Shown: one piece after another, positions 1 through 11,043 of the stretch
Position numbering within the stretch: the stretch's first letter is position 1
Layout: each line of letters begins with the position of its first letter
From: Acanthopleura granulata
Lineage: Eukaryota > Mollusca > Polyplacophora > Chitonida > Chitonidae
DNA: 64,000 nucleotides
Assembly: GCA_016165875.1 (NCBI GenBank)
Contig: JABBOT010000002.1
Span: 26,550,265 to 26,614,264 of the forward strand
Direction: 5' to 3'
Position numbers and translations under genes: made by a program
The notes under the pieces: generated by a model
Database searches by the model: none
Told to the model about the DNA's origin: nothing
The model's input: only the letters and a program-made list of their open reading frames with translations

Positions 1-18
1 CATACAAATCTTCTTTAC

Positions 19-123
19 CTTCATAACTCTGAAGTCCTGACGGATTTCATCTGTGAGTCCAGTCATGTAACACAGCTCAGGTATTAGGCATATCACCTCG
101 GTCCCTTTTTCTCTACTATCTCC
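19..123 (-). CDS. PIWIL2: PIWIL2 coding exon 11 (linker towards MID)
   Basis: The acceptor TTATACCACACCAG precedes GGAGATAG and the donor is ATGAAG|GTAAAG. The exon is 105 nt, phase 0 at both ends. It encodes [20 protein letters not shown] and DFRVMK. The gene continues left of the window in the next intron. Confidence 0.92.
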
Positions 124-3100
124 CTGGTGTGGTATAATAATAATAATTTTAACTTGAATGATCCTTTTGTTGTTTGATTGTCCACTTAACTGATTTAAAA
201 ACATGAACAGGGTCTGAATACAGGCATGTGAACAACAGTGACACAACACATCTGAAATTTCTCAAAAAGGTCTGAAATACACATCACCTCATCAAATCAA
301 AAGCAGTTTTGGCAATATAGGAGAATCTGAAGTTTCATTATTCTAATTTTAAGAGAAAAAGTATGAAATTTGTCAAAAGACTCACATGCCTGGGAACAGT
401 GCTTCCAATATAAACTCTGCTGACTGGACCAATGCTCACTTTCACAGACTATTAAATGATGTAGCTGACATACATGTACCTGCAGCATCTTGTTACACCT
501 TGTTATTTCATCATTTCGCCTATACACCGATGATCAGTTTTACAAACATTAGCACTACAGTAAGAAAAGGAAACCTTATCAATGACATTCATATACAGAT
601 AAATAACAATCAACATGATTTACAAGCATATACTTAAAAAAAAATTGATCTAAAGGTATGTCCCATTCTCTAAATTGAACACCAAGTGTAATGAGAGTAC
701 AGGCCAAAAATACTTACTCCTGGCAGATTCCTCTTTTTGGGTCGGTGTAACAATAATGGTTGTTGAGGATCCTGGATTTCCTTGTTATAGTTCTTCCTAT
801 AGTCAGGAAATATTATCACAAATTTTATATACTTAATATGTTACATAAAAGAGCATCAATAATGTCCATAAGATGCTTTTGTTTACTAAAATAATATAAT
901 TTTTTAGTGTCACTCTTCAGAACATGTTCACATCCATTTCAAACTTAATATATAAGTATAGCTGCTAAAGGCTAAAGCAGTAATGACAGGGTTAAAGCTG
1001 TTTTTTTACGGTCTATGTATCATGACTGTGTTAACTGAATGGTGTCTTCATGCTTTGGCATATGTATGACTTAATTAGGAAGGGTATATTCTTCCAAGCC
1101 ATGAATACATTGTATGTACACTATTAAGCATGCAGACGTAAATGCCACATGTAGTAAATTGGCCTGTGAACAATATTTGAAGCCTTGTAAGTCCTGTATT
1201 TGGCAACACAGCCCCACAAAGTTAGGCACACATACACATATGTTGCGATTTGCACTCAGTGATTTTCAGCTTTACAACTGTAACGGATTTCTGTCACATG
1301 ACCTCCAAATATGGGCAAAATTGTACTTTTTGCACTCTGATTGCAATTTGCGAATACATTGCAGAGAAAATAAGATCAAACTTGTAATCAAGAAAATAAA
1401 CAAGGTCATATAGCATGTTTAGAATGTTCAAATTCAAAACCTTTTTTTCGAGACATGACTTCTGGTGCATCAGCTAAAATGTAATTTGCTCAAACATTGC
1501 AGTCTTTCTCTGTCCAAATAATCTCCAGGAAACAGCTGTTACGAATGCCAAGTTTCAAGTCAATCGTACTTGGTATTATGAAGAAAATATCTCTCAAGTT
1601 TTCCTATCAACACAATATGGCAGCTATGTAGTGTGACTGAGAACACCTAAATTTTTACTTGCAAAAGACAATCCTCAGGCCTACTACCTATCTATATTTT
1701 TTCGTTTTTAACAAAACTCAATAACTCACATGATCAAAAGTGTTCAAAAGCTTAGGTGCACAACTTCAGGTCTGTACCCAAATAATACAGAAGATTCATA
1801 ACCGTGTGATATGTCATTTTCTCCAAAAATACAGGACAAATTTGACGAGAATAATAGTAATCCTAAAATAAGAGGAATCCCCTTAATTACGAGATCTGGG
1901 TAATTTTAGTACATGTACAGGTGATAGTAAAATAAACACAGCCCACCTATAGTATTCAATGAAGGTCATGCTCTGTCCAGTGCTTGAGCATTCAAATGAA
2001 TGCTGTGGGTTTTTGTCCCAAACTATATCATCCACACGGTATGTCTTGTTATTGTAACGTGTCAGTACGATGGCTCCCACCAAGACACGAGTGACTTGGT
2101 CCTGGAAATTCTGTGCACTTCTTTGAGAAATGTTCCTCCTGCATGGCAGAAAATGTGAACACCAATATTAACAAGTAACTGTTCTTAATAATTTTCCATA
2201 TACAGATCCACTAACACACTTCTACGCTATGACAAAACAGCCAACATTCAGTTGATAATGGCTGGAATGATGAGAACTTCAAATCTGATCTGGAACTTGT
2301 CCTGGTGAAGCCATGAATGAAATTTTAAAACAAGTATCGCTGTTAAAAAGAGATTTGACAGACAAGGTGTGTAATTCATGACAGTTACATTTGACACAAC
2401 TTGCACCTTGTTCGCTAATCCGGGTGCTGGAAGGCATCGACAAATATTGACATTCTCTTTCTAAAACTTACATATGTAGCATGTTCTACTGATCGATATT
2501 TTTTTTATCTTGAACCCTACTAAGACCATATTTTGAATTTATTTTTTGTGAAAGAGACTGTATATATCCAGAAATATATGCATCTGCTATGTAATAAAGA
2601 TTCCCAAATATCTATGCAATATAAATATTTACATGCTAATTTTGATCAGTAACTGTAAGGAAAAAATAAAATAATCATAATTTAAGGAACACGTTACAAA
2701 ATGAATACATTTAAATTAATACGTCATCAGATCTAGATAATTATGGAAACTTTGTCACATCTATTTTACCGTGAGTGCTTTCAAGGATGTGAACATTTGA
2801 ACGTAAACTTGTCAAACAAAGAATTTTGGACTCGTACTCTCAAATTTTTAAGTTTTTGCCCCTTCCCCATTTCCAGCGTCCATCTCATATAAAAAGCCTT
2901 GACCCCTGCTCATTCTCTCTAGGTTCACAATACCATAAAAGACTGGCGCACATCAGAAAGTGAACTACTTTAATTTCTACCATTTGTCAATGAATTAATG
3001 AAAAGACATCTGATTTCCTAAAACACTACCAGGTAGTTTGGACCAGTTTGCAGCAGATTTATCAAGGATGTAATATTTAAGCCACTGCTCATGACTTAAA

Positions 3101-6100
3101 TGTACTGAAGTCACATACGATCTTACAAATTGTCTGTCAAATTGGCAGCAGCTACTAAATCTCTAGCTGATTTACATGTATGGTCTATATAAAGACTGGC
3201 TTTTGCGTCTTTCCAAAGCTTTGTACAATTGTCATAGCACTAGCTGTTGTATGTGTTCCATGGAATATCATACTGACTCCAGTTCTGGTCATCTAGGACT
3301 GAACCAATTTGGATGACCACAGAGACCAAGTGCTGATGGCGCTTACTTGCTGAAAACCATTACGGACACGTGCTTTCGAGGACGGACACTGCCACACAAT
3401 ATACACTGATTTCATAGACCCCCCTCCTCCCCCTTATGAATGTACATACTTCATGGGCAGTCCATAAGAATAAGATGGAAATAATTTAAAGGGTCATAGA
3501 TGTTAATGGTTGTACAATACTAATGATGAAATGCATTAGCAGTATATATAAATCAAAAGCAAATCAAACACATGCGCCAGCCTTGCTTTGGAGTTTGACA
3601 GACAACACCTTTTGCACACTCTTTATGCATCAAATTCTATACACACTGGGTAGTGTCGAGCTATAATGCACACAAGACATGTATCCAGGCTGTTGGCGTG
3701 CCCTCTCCCCCAGTGTCCCATCAGAAGATGCATAGCTTTGATGTTCTTTGTAGGCCAAGACGGCTGACAGCTGGTTGGCCCAGGTTCACATAACAGGTGA
3801 CTAAAGATTCATGCAGGAAGACTGCACCTGTTTTATTACTCTGATGAAGGAATTATTTAAACATGTCTTTCACACAAGTAAATTTTACTACAGCCCCTAT
3901 CTAGTAGGATGTCACATATTTTGGAACTGTGTTTACTGTGCGATACAAACATAACTCAGGCCATACATGCAAATGCAATTAATTTCCACCTGCACAGTGT
4001 TCATCAGGGATGATCTTAAAGAAATGCAATCACTTTCGAGGTTTTTTTTATACATGTATATAGTAAACTCCACTGCTAGAAATAGAAACCGTATCATGGA
4101 ACTGAGATACAACGTATGTGTTTCTAAATTCTTTTTCATTTTGTGCTCTTGGCAGAACTGGTAATTATCACAGTAAAAAAAATTTTGGTGCACCTAAAAA
4201 TAATATTTCTGCAGTGCCCAGCAATGTAATTTGCGCACGTAAAAAAAAAAACAAGGTAGGCACAATGTGAGGACTGAGCCCTGATAACACGTGAAAAATG
4301 ATAGCTGCTGAGCAACAAGTACAATCTTTTGGTACATAACAAAGAAGTAACTTACATACAATCCCAGACTGTATCAGTTCTCAGAACCCTATGGGAAGCA
4401 TCAGCCAACAGCAACAATCCTCCTTCATGCTCCCTGATGGCTGTAATATAGCCTGGCCACACCTCCAGCCTGGGTAGAAACAAAACATCTCACATATATA
4501 TGTATTTACAATCATACTGGTTAAATTACATTTATTATTCTAAGATACTTTTGTCCAGTTGCATTTGCTCATCAGTCAATGAATTCCACACACGCCGTCT
4601 CAATGCCAATTTATACACTGACCACAAAGGTAACAAAAGCATTTCTGTTCAAGTAAGAACATACCAACTTTGTACAAGATCGTGTCGTTAGACATACTTG
4701 TGCTGTGGGATTTCTGTTGGAGTATTTGGGTTGTAATAATAACGGCCCACTTGACACATCCGCAAAATGTGCATTATTCTGCAAAAGAAAAGTTGTTCAT
4801 TAATCAAATTATGCATTTAACTGCTGAAAGATATTTAACTAGCCAGCACTAGGACCTATTCCAGAAAGCGGTTAATACGCGAAGTTGATGGCAAGTACAG
4901 ATGTCTCCATGTGCTACACTGGTATACATTGTTACAACCTTAAATCTAAACATACACTTTGTGTAATAAGGCGCAGGATTGCAGTTTTATCAACGCCAGT
5001 TGGCAATTCTTCAGTACAGTTCTACACTACCACACAAGGAAATTTTTAAATCAACGTCTGACACTGGAGGCTGATGCAAACTGAACTATCCAATGTCAAA
5101 ACTGAAACATATACAAAGCACTGTGCTATTAAAGTTTATAACACACATTTTGCCGAAGTATGGTATATTCCATTTGATGATCAAAATACCTTCTGAGTAT
5201 GCTATTGTACAGCTGGTCACAACTCTCAGGCTTCAGTAATTTAGTCTTCCGTATTCGAAGGGTAACATTTGTGCCATCTGTAGGCTTTTTAGCATTGAGG
5301 ATAGTCTCCTGGAAAAAAACCAAGAAAAGAAAACACCAAAATATTAAGAATCCCAACTACTTGCAGACTACATTTTATTACACCTTGAACATCAAGATAT
5401 ACCAAGATTATATACATATATATTATGTAAATGCTAAATACAGTAATAGCATTTCTAGATATATGTTCCAAAAACTTTCTATTTCCTCCTCTTATTTGCT
5501 AAAATGTATTTATATATTCTATTGTTTCCTTGTTATAATGCCATACTCAAACCTTTTGCACTCATACAAATTAGCAACAGTAATTACTTTTACAGGTAGG
5601 GCAAACCATGTGCCAAGGGAAAACCGCTGATCTTTGGCAAATTACAGATGCACATCTAATGTGCAGATATGCACATCATATTGGTGGAAGATGTCTGATT
5701 GCGCAAATCTAACTCTAGCATTGTCGACCATGTATTGCCATCTTCAGAAGAACTGACCAAGTTTTCGCCCCAAATTTTTTTTTGTCGCCTTCAAAAGCAC
5801 TGATGCAAACAGATATGAAGAAAGTTGTTTTCTCTTTTGAAGAATCTTTTCCCATTTTGGGAAACCTCAATCTCACTGGCACAGGACAAAACTTCGTCGT
5901 TTCAATTAATTCATTTATTTCACATCTTACCTGTTGTTCCAATTCTTTGGGAAGATACAGGATGAATCCATCAAAAGCTTTTGTTGGTCCAATCAATTCT
6001 CGAAACTCAGCCAACAAACGAAAACGCATGCTTTTACTGTCAATTTCAGGCTCAAAATCAACATGGTATTGGTATACATGTCTGTTTTTGCACTTCACCC

Positions 6101-8637
6101 TCACGTAATTGGCAGACAATTGCATTCTGAAAAAAATGGAAAAAAACAATGAATCAGTATGTAAAATTCCTAGAAGATGATATGGGTCATATTGCATGCT
6201 GCTCACCACATAATTTAGTGCTTATAATGTACATGTGCATATCAAATTATTACATATATATATATATATTATAAAAAACAACAACTCTGGAATTAACCAC
6301 ATCCTGGTATGAGCACTTATTACTAATGTAAACCAACAAAAGCAATAACCTGCTAACATTTATTTATTTATTTATTTGATTGGTATTTTACGGCATACTC
6401 AAGAATATTTCACTTATACAAAGACGGCCAGCGTTATGGTGGGAGGAAACCGGACAGAGCGCAGGGGAAACCCACGACCATCCGCAGGTTGCTGGCAGAC
6501 CTTCCCGCATACGGCCGGAGAGGAAGCCAGCATGAGCTGGACTTGAACTCGCAGCGAGCACATTGGTGGGGTCATTGCGTTGCAGAGCCACTAAACCCCC
6601 TAATCTGCTAACACTCACGGCTTTCCAGAAGATCCTGACCTACTAATGGTAGGCTTGTCCTGAATGTTCAAGGCTCTCAACCCTGTTGTTGGTGGCCCTG
6701 CTGAGGGCTGTGGAGCCTGAGGCTGCTGCACCTCCTGGGCTGATGAAGGCAGTCCTGGACCTACCACTGTCTTGGTCTGGGGTGTAGCAGTGGGAGCAGT
6801 CATTGCAGAAGGTGCCATACCAGTCATCCTAATTAAATCATAAACCACAAATAAAAAAGTTAAAAATGGACAATTTCTTTATCGACACAACAAAGAAACA
6901 AAATGGTATTCCCACAGCGACTGTTTTCACATAAATCATGATACCTTTATGCTAGCATGTATTAACACTTCCCTCTTTTTAAATCTTTGCTTAAGATAGC
7001 AGGGACAGAATACATCAAATTTAATAAAAAACAGGTATCATGTTAATGTAAAGTTATGCTATATCAATCTGACATATCCAAATAACAGGCAACAGAGAAG
7101 AGTTCTGATGGCCAACTGGTGACAAAAGTAAAAGAAATTTTCAATCCAATTTGTGATAAAAAATTTTGAGATCAACTTGACATGTCCATACAGATACCCA
7201 ACAAAGATAAATTCACAAAATGTGCAGCATAATTCTTCTCAAAGTCAATACTACATTGCACTCAGGCCCCTGAATAAGGGGACGGCCCAAGCTAAAAAAC
7301 ATATCTCAACGTTAAGTTAAACGACAAGGCTTTTGCTCAGACCAAAGTTTCAAACCAATCAAAAAAGAGATAATGTCCACCCTCCTGTTCCACAAAGCAA
7401 TACTTTTATGTCTAAATCGAATGCCACTGGCAGGGATTTACACATTTTAATGGTAGTCACACCCAACTTGGACTAAGAAGGCCTTCTGGAACAGTGCCCA
7501 GGTCTGGAAATATGGTAATAAAATATTGCACCTGTTATTGGCATGAAATATTATCGGCGGAAAACCAACTCAATTATTATTATTAATTGTGTTATGTCAC
7601 CCACTCACTCGACCAACTCACCCCAGCGCAGCCCTGAGAGCTGCAAATCCACGTCCAGCTGGAAGCCTGACTTCAGGCTGTTGGGCAGATCCTGGAACAG
7701 CAGCCTGTGGCACAGGCCTTGGGGCTTCGGCTGTCTGCTGTGGAGTTGGCCGTGGGCTTTGTGTCTCTGTTTTCACAATAAAAACAAAAACACTTGTCAA
7801 TACCTATCACTAAACCACTGTCCCTTTCCAAGTATGCTTTGTGAAACTTGTTACTCACATGTTTATGTGTTTCAACTGATTGGTTAGATGTCGAACACTT
7901 CCTCACTATATTATTTTCGTTTATAGCACTGAATTTAGCATAGAGGTGTTTATGAAGATGTGACTTGATGGAATCAATGTACACCATACCTGCAGCTGGT
8001 GTCGACTTTTGTAAGAGCCCTGCAAGAAGTGCACCTCTCCCCAAACCCCTGCCGATAGGGACAGGGCCTGAGCTTGCACTAACTGCTGTAGTCGTTACTG
8101 GCACAGCTCCTGTGGCATGTGCCTGAAGGACAATACACAACAGTTATGAGATAACTTTACTTATCAGAGTGATGTAATTTGGTACACCATGAAGCAATTC
8201 AATTACAATGCAAAACATTTGAATTACTGATGACTGCAAATCAACAAAATTTATATGCACCAAGATAAAAGCTTACAGGTGCATAAGAAGTTCCAGAATG
8301 TAAAAAATTTATAAGTTTATATTGTTCTCTAAAGTCTGTAGATGCACTGTATACGCAGCTTGCTTCATTATAGCCTTTCTTTACTGGTAACACGATGTGC
8401 TCTCTTTACATCCACCATTTCTCCCCAAACCACGATGCTTTGGTTGACTTATTTAGACATAATTTGAATGACATTAAGGAGTGGTATTTAGTGAAGTATG
8501 AAATAAATTTAAACCATATCCATTACCTGGTCTTGCTCCCCTTCTGAATCACTTTGTCCAGGTTTTCGAGTGGGCTGTTGGAGGGCTTGTGCGAGGGCTG
8601 CTCCTCTTCCTCCTCGGCCAAATCCACCGGTCGCCAT
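19..8637 (-). CDS. PIWIL2: PIWIL2-like PIWI-clade Argonaute, 5' part (11 coding exons, 3' end off window)
   Basis: PIWI proteins bind piRNAs in germline granules and silence transposons. Exons in transcript order are 8637-8527, 8122-7990, 7766-7622, 6828-6619, 6126-5931, 5308-5190, 4778-4698, 4469-4356, 2138-1947, 796-718 and 123-19. All junctions are GT-AG and in phase, giving 1,485 nt (495 residues). Residues 1-200 are low complexity with GRG motifs, probable sites of arginine dimethylation for Tudor binding. Residues about 201-305 form the N domain ([34 protein letters not shown]). Residues about 331-450 are PAZ ([40 protein letters not shown]). The end ([19 protein letters not shown]) enters the linker/MID. 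The [11 protein letters not shown] and QPLLLHRP stretches resemble PIWIL2 more than PIWIL1. The slicer domain lies left of position 1, so catalytic residues cannot be judged. The start is the first ATG of the RG-rich frame. Confidence 0.95.
718..796 (-). CDS. PIWIL2: PIWIL2 coding exon 10 (PAZ end)
   Basis: The acceptor CTGACTATAG precedes GAAGAACT and the donor is CCAGGA|GTAAGT. The exon is 79 nt and leaves in phase 0. It encodes [20 protein letters not shown] and KRNLPG. Confidence 0.92.
1947..2138 (-). CDS. PIWIL2: PIWIL2 coding exon 9 (PAZ core)
   Basis: The acceptor GCCATGCAG precedes GAGGAACAT and the donor is TATAG|GTGGGC. The exon is 192 nt. It encodes [35 protein letters not shown] and MTFIEYYR, the most conserved PAZ block. 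Confidence 0.94.
2139..4355 (-). other. PIWIL2 intron 8 (2.2 kb)
   Basis: This is the longest piwi intron in view. It is AT-rich. I found no coding exon or clear repeat in it. The piwi reading phase across it is intact (AT|G). Confidence 0.7.
4356..4469 (-). CDS. PIWIL2: PIWIL2 coding exon 8 (PAZ)
   Basis: The acceptor CTACCCAG precedes GCTGGAGG and the donor is GTAT|GTAAGT. The exon is 114 nt. It encodes [17 protein letters not shown] and [19 protein letters not shown](L/F)LLAD is a PIWIL2-type signature. Confidence 0.93.
4698..4778 (-). CDS. PIWIL2: PIWIL2 coding exon 7 (start of PAZ)
   Basis: The acceptor TTTTGCAG precedes AATAATGCAC and the donor is CACAA|GTATGT. The exon is 81 nt. It encodes [20 protein letters not shown] and TEIPQH, the conserved region just before PAZ. 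Confidence 0.92.
5190..5308 (-). CDS. PIWIL2: PIWIL2 coding exon 6 (N domain/linker)
   Basis: The acceptor TTTTTTTCCAG precedes GAGACTATCC and the donor is AGAAG|GTATTT. The exon is 119 nt. It encodes [19 protein letters not shown] and DQLYNSILR, continuing into [12 protein letters not shown] of the next exon. Confidence 0.9.
5931..6126 (-). CDS. PIWIL2: PIWIL2 coding exon 5 (N domain)
   Basis: The acceptor TTTTTTTCAG precedes AATGCAATTG and the donor is CAACAG|GTAAG. The exon is 196 nt and ends in phase 0. It encodes [30 protein letters not shown] and [16 protein letters not shown], typical of the PIWI-clade N domain. Confidence 0.93.
6248..6270. repeat. Short AT dinucleotide microsatellite
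   Basis: A run of alternating TA in piwi intron 5'-ward of exon 5. It is simple sequence with no other signal. Confidence 0.6.
6359..6604 (-). mobile_element. Full-length tRNA-derived SINE in piwi intron 4, with 9-bp TSD
   Basis: On the minus strand it starts with a tRNA-like head (TAGTGGCTCTGCAACGC as A-box region, GAGTTCAAGTCC as B-box region). A conserved body follows, then the sequence ends CGTAAAATACCAATCAAATA with an AAAT repeat tail. It is flanked by identical ctgctaaca at 6350-6358 and 6605-6613. It lies in the same transcriptional sense as piwi. Its right duplication ends five bases from the exon 4 boundary, on the sixth base of the donor. Confidence 0.88.
6619..6828 (-). CDS. PIWIL2: PIWIL2 coding exon 4 (disordered linker)
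   Basis: A 210-nt exon between the acceptor TTTAATTAG and the donor CC|GTGAGT. It encodes a Pro/Gln/Ala/Thr-rich disordered segment ending SGSSGKP, directly before the N domain. A SINE target-site duplication begins at the last base of the donor hexamer (see the SINE at 6359-6604). Confidence 0.85.
7622..7766 (-). CDS. PIWIL2: PIWIL2 coding exon 3 (GRG motif repeat)
   Basis: The acceptor GAAAACAG precedes AGACACAAAG and the donor is GG|GTGAGT. The exon is 145 nt. It is proline/glutamine-rich and ends [15 protein letters not shown], a third GRG-plus-AAL module. Confidence 0.82.
7990..8122 (-). CDS. PIWIL2: PIWIL2 coding exon 2 (GRG motif repeat)
   Basis: The acceptor TCCTTCAG precedes GCACATGCC and the donor is G|GTATGG. 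The exon is 133 nt, entering in phase 0 and leaving in phase 1. It encodes [18 protein letters not shown], a second GRG module like that of exon 1. Confidence 0.85.
8527..8637 (-). CDS. PIWIL2: PIWIL2 coding exon 1 (start codon, RG-rich)
   Basis: The ATG at 8637 opens a 37-codon exon reading [20 protein letters not shown] and onward, ending in GACCAG before a GTAATG donor in phase 0. FGRGGRG is a PIWI N-terminal methylation-type motif. About 47 nt of 5' UTR precede the ATG, back to a probable acceptor (T-run followed by AG at 8686-8685). Confidence 0.88.
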
Positions 8638-8684
8638 CCCCAGGGATCAATAAGAGCATGCACTATCAACTACTCTCTAAAATA
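8638..8684 (-). other. Probable PIWIL2 5' UTR segment of exon 1
   Basis: The sequence between a T-rich stretch ending in AG (8686-8685) and the ATG has in-frame stops and no other start in the piwi frame. This suggests a spliced 5' UTR with its first exon further right. Confidence 0.45.
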
Positions 8685-8699
8685 CTAAAAAAAAATAAC

Positions 8700-9430
8700 A
8701 ACTGTTATATTTCATGTGATTGTCAAGCATAGCTTCAATGTAATGCATAGCATCGGAATTTGATAGGACTCAATGCTGCTACTCCAAACTACTTGCACAG
8801 CACATTACAGCCTGAACTCCCGGGTGGGCCGCGCAAGTACGATTAGGAATGTCTGCACACTAGATTTATCAAACGTAGGTGTTCAAGGAGGAAACTGATC
8901 ACTCATGGTCATTTCAGGCGGAAGTCAGCACAGACTGTAATTTTTTAAAAACCAATCTGTCTCAAACGGCGCAAACAGTAGGTTATGCCAAAGATTATGC
9001 TGTCTACCACACTGTATGGTGAAAACTAGCATGTTCAGTGCCAAAACGCTTTCGCCAGTGATGACCTGTGAGTATTATGGGCTATGTACAACACGTAATC
9101 CACGAAATCTGGTGCGAAATAAACAATCATTCGCACGTCGGTTACGTGGAATGTAATTGTACAGACTGATAAATCAGTTTCGCCAATATGTCCCCAGGAA
9201 CGTAACCACAAATTCAGCGCTTGAACTTCAGAGCACTCAACAAAACTGAGCGACCGCTTCAGGCTACCCGGCCCTACGAAGAGTCTCATTGACCTACACG
9301 TAAAGCTTGGTTCATCTAGATGGCACCTCTTTTGCCCACTTCTCTGTCATTTTCCACTTGAATATCGCATCCTATCTTCCTACTTCTCTAACTTTGCTGA
9401 TTAAGTTGTCTCATTCTCACATTAGATGAG
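8700..9430. other. Presumed 5' UTR intron/promoter-proximal DNA of PIWIL2
   Basis: No coding exon recognised. If the donor at 9439 and acceptor at 8686 are used, this is a 0.75-kb intron in the 5' UTR. Confidence 0.35.
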
Positions 9431-9439
9431 AGAACTTAC

Positions 9440-9500
9440 GTACCAACCCGCTCAACGTTGGTAGCCATTTTGAAAAGTCTCGCAACTTACTCTTGGTCCT
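9440..9500 (-). promoter_or_regulatory. Possible first (5' UTR) exon and promoter side of PIWIL2
   Basis: On the minus strand a Kozak-like AAAATGG starts a short frame at 9468 (MATNVERVG) that runs into a strong donor, AC|GTAAGT, at 9439. Joined to the acceptor at 8684 it would give a 15-codon upstream ORF ending in TGA before the piwi ATG. The start of transcription is not visible. The patch is CpG-richer than its surroundings. Speculative. Confidence 0.35.
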
Positions 9501-9971
9501 GAAATGTAATGGACTTCTGGCATCAAAAACATACCAAAAACGTTGGCGCTTTCACTGTCGTCTGTAGGCTCCACTTAAATCTTCTTAATACAGCCAAGAA
9601 GGATACAAATTTTCGTTTTTGGTAAATTTTGAGCGCATGTCGATTTGGGTGACATGAGCGCGCACCTCATCAACAACAGATTCATCTGTCTTGAGTCAGA
9701 GATATGCGGCGAGTTTGTGGAGTTCGGGTGAAGGACTCAGGGTTGTGATGAATGTCAGAAGTTTAAAGTAATTTCCTGAAGCCATCTACATCGATGGACT
9801 ACGCATAAATGTGTCAGTGCGGCCTTTGCAGGATACGAGTACGTGAAACCATTGTCTGTGAACACATAAGTGCTTTTGGTTGTGTAACATGGAAATGACA
9901 TTCAACAGTCCAGTGAGGCTAAGTTTTGTTTTAAAATATACCTTAAGTGTCTGATCTCCTCTCGTTTGCAG

Positions 9972-10017
9972 AAATTTATTATCTCTTTCTTTGATGTAAT
10001 GGGAAGTAAATCACAAG
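9972..10017 (+). CDS. Possible first coding exon of a divergent plus-strand gene (MGSKSQ...)
   Basis: A good acceptor (CTCCTCTCGTTTGCAG) precedes 27 nt of leader. An ATG at 9999 follows, reading MGSKSQ and leaving in phase 1 at AAG|GTAAGT. A start with Gly2 could be N-myristoylated, but the position-6 Ser/Thr preferred by the transferase is missing. No downstream exon was recognised between here and 40 kb, so this may be chance. It lies about 0.5 kb from the putative piwi first exon on the opposite strand. Confidence 0.25.
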
Positions 10018-10228
10018 GTAAGTAGCAACACCTGTGGCAATTTGTCTACGTGAACAATGGTAGTTCGCCTCAAAATGATGTTGCATATCCTCCATATACA
10101 CTGAATGATCGTTCATGCCAAAAATTACAGTCTGCAGCATCTATAATGGCACCAATCCAATATATTAAGTCGTATGGATTCACAGTATCTAGTTTGAGTA
10201 GCAACAGTTCAACTTGCCAAGTATATAC

Positions 10229-11043
10229 ATGGCGTTTACATACACACTACAATGCCAACGCTTGCCTCCTCACTGCCCTATGTCTGCGACTCCCACGGCT
10301 CTCTTACTGTAATAGAGCTCTCTTACTTCCACATAAAAAAGTCTGGACCGGTAACTTTCCAGTCTATGCAGAAGGTGCTACAGGGAATGAATGAATGACG
10401 GTCACTCCATTCCATGTCACTGAGCTTGCCGCCATTAAACATGACCTCATTCACTCATCACAACATTTTGAAGAAAGGTCACTAACTTGATTCCGCCAAA
10501 GAGCGTTAGTATTAGAGACCGCAGACATGGAGGCACTTCACCCACTGGAGGCAGCCACAAGCAAACGACAAGGCGAAAGATAACATGGGAAGGCATAGGA
10601 AAATGAACACTGGAAAATATTCTCAGGACTGCGGCTTATAACAACCAGAAACAGCAGATGTTTTACTACAGAACAATCTGCATAGTACATGTAAATTATG
10701 AACTTGAACAAAAGCTAGTTTTGGGCTTAAGAGGTCGTGAAGCAGATGTTTACACCACCATGTCTGTGTGAAAAAAGCATGTTGGCATGAGTAAAACCAC
10801 CAATGCCCTGGACATCCGCAATCTCGAATACCTTGGACTTTATCCAGGAGGCAGAGATGGAATGGAGGCACAGTGATTCATTCAGCCATGGCTGTGGAAT
10901 GTTACGGACTTTTCTAAGTGGAAAAAGTGACAGAAGATAGCAACAGAGCCGCGGGTATGGGCAGTGAGGAGGCAAGTGTTGAACAGACACAGCGTTTCAA
11001 TTACAGGCGATAATTGGGGTTTGTAGTGTAAACGTAAACGCCA
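10229..11043. repeat. Old inverted repeat/foldback element, arms about 195 bp
   Basis: Left arm 10229-10425 is complementary in blocks to right arm about 10850-11043, around a spacer of roughly 420 bp. Blocks include catggcgtttac, acactacaa, an exact 18-mer cttgcctcctcactgccc (10262-10279), ttccac followed by aaaagtc, and ctccattccat. The right arm has about 40 extra bases. The arms have diverged through many substitutions and indels, which suggests an ancient foldback transposon. Confidence 0.7.

Noticed and set aside
5715..5930. Extension of piwi exon 5 beyond the GTAAG donor
   Set aside because: The frame stays open after LEQQ, but the extra residues do not resemble the PIWI N domain. The next exon (ETILNAKK) continues the domain in phase after splicing at 5931/5930.
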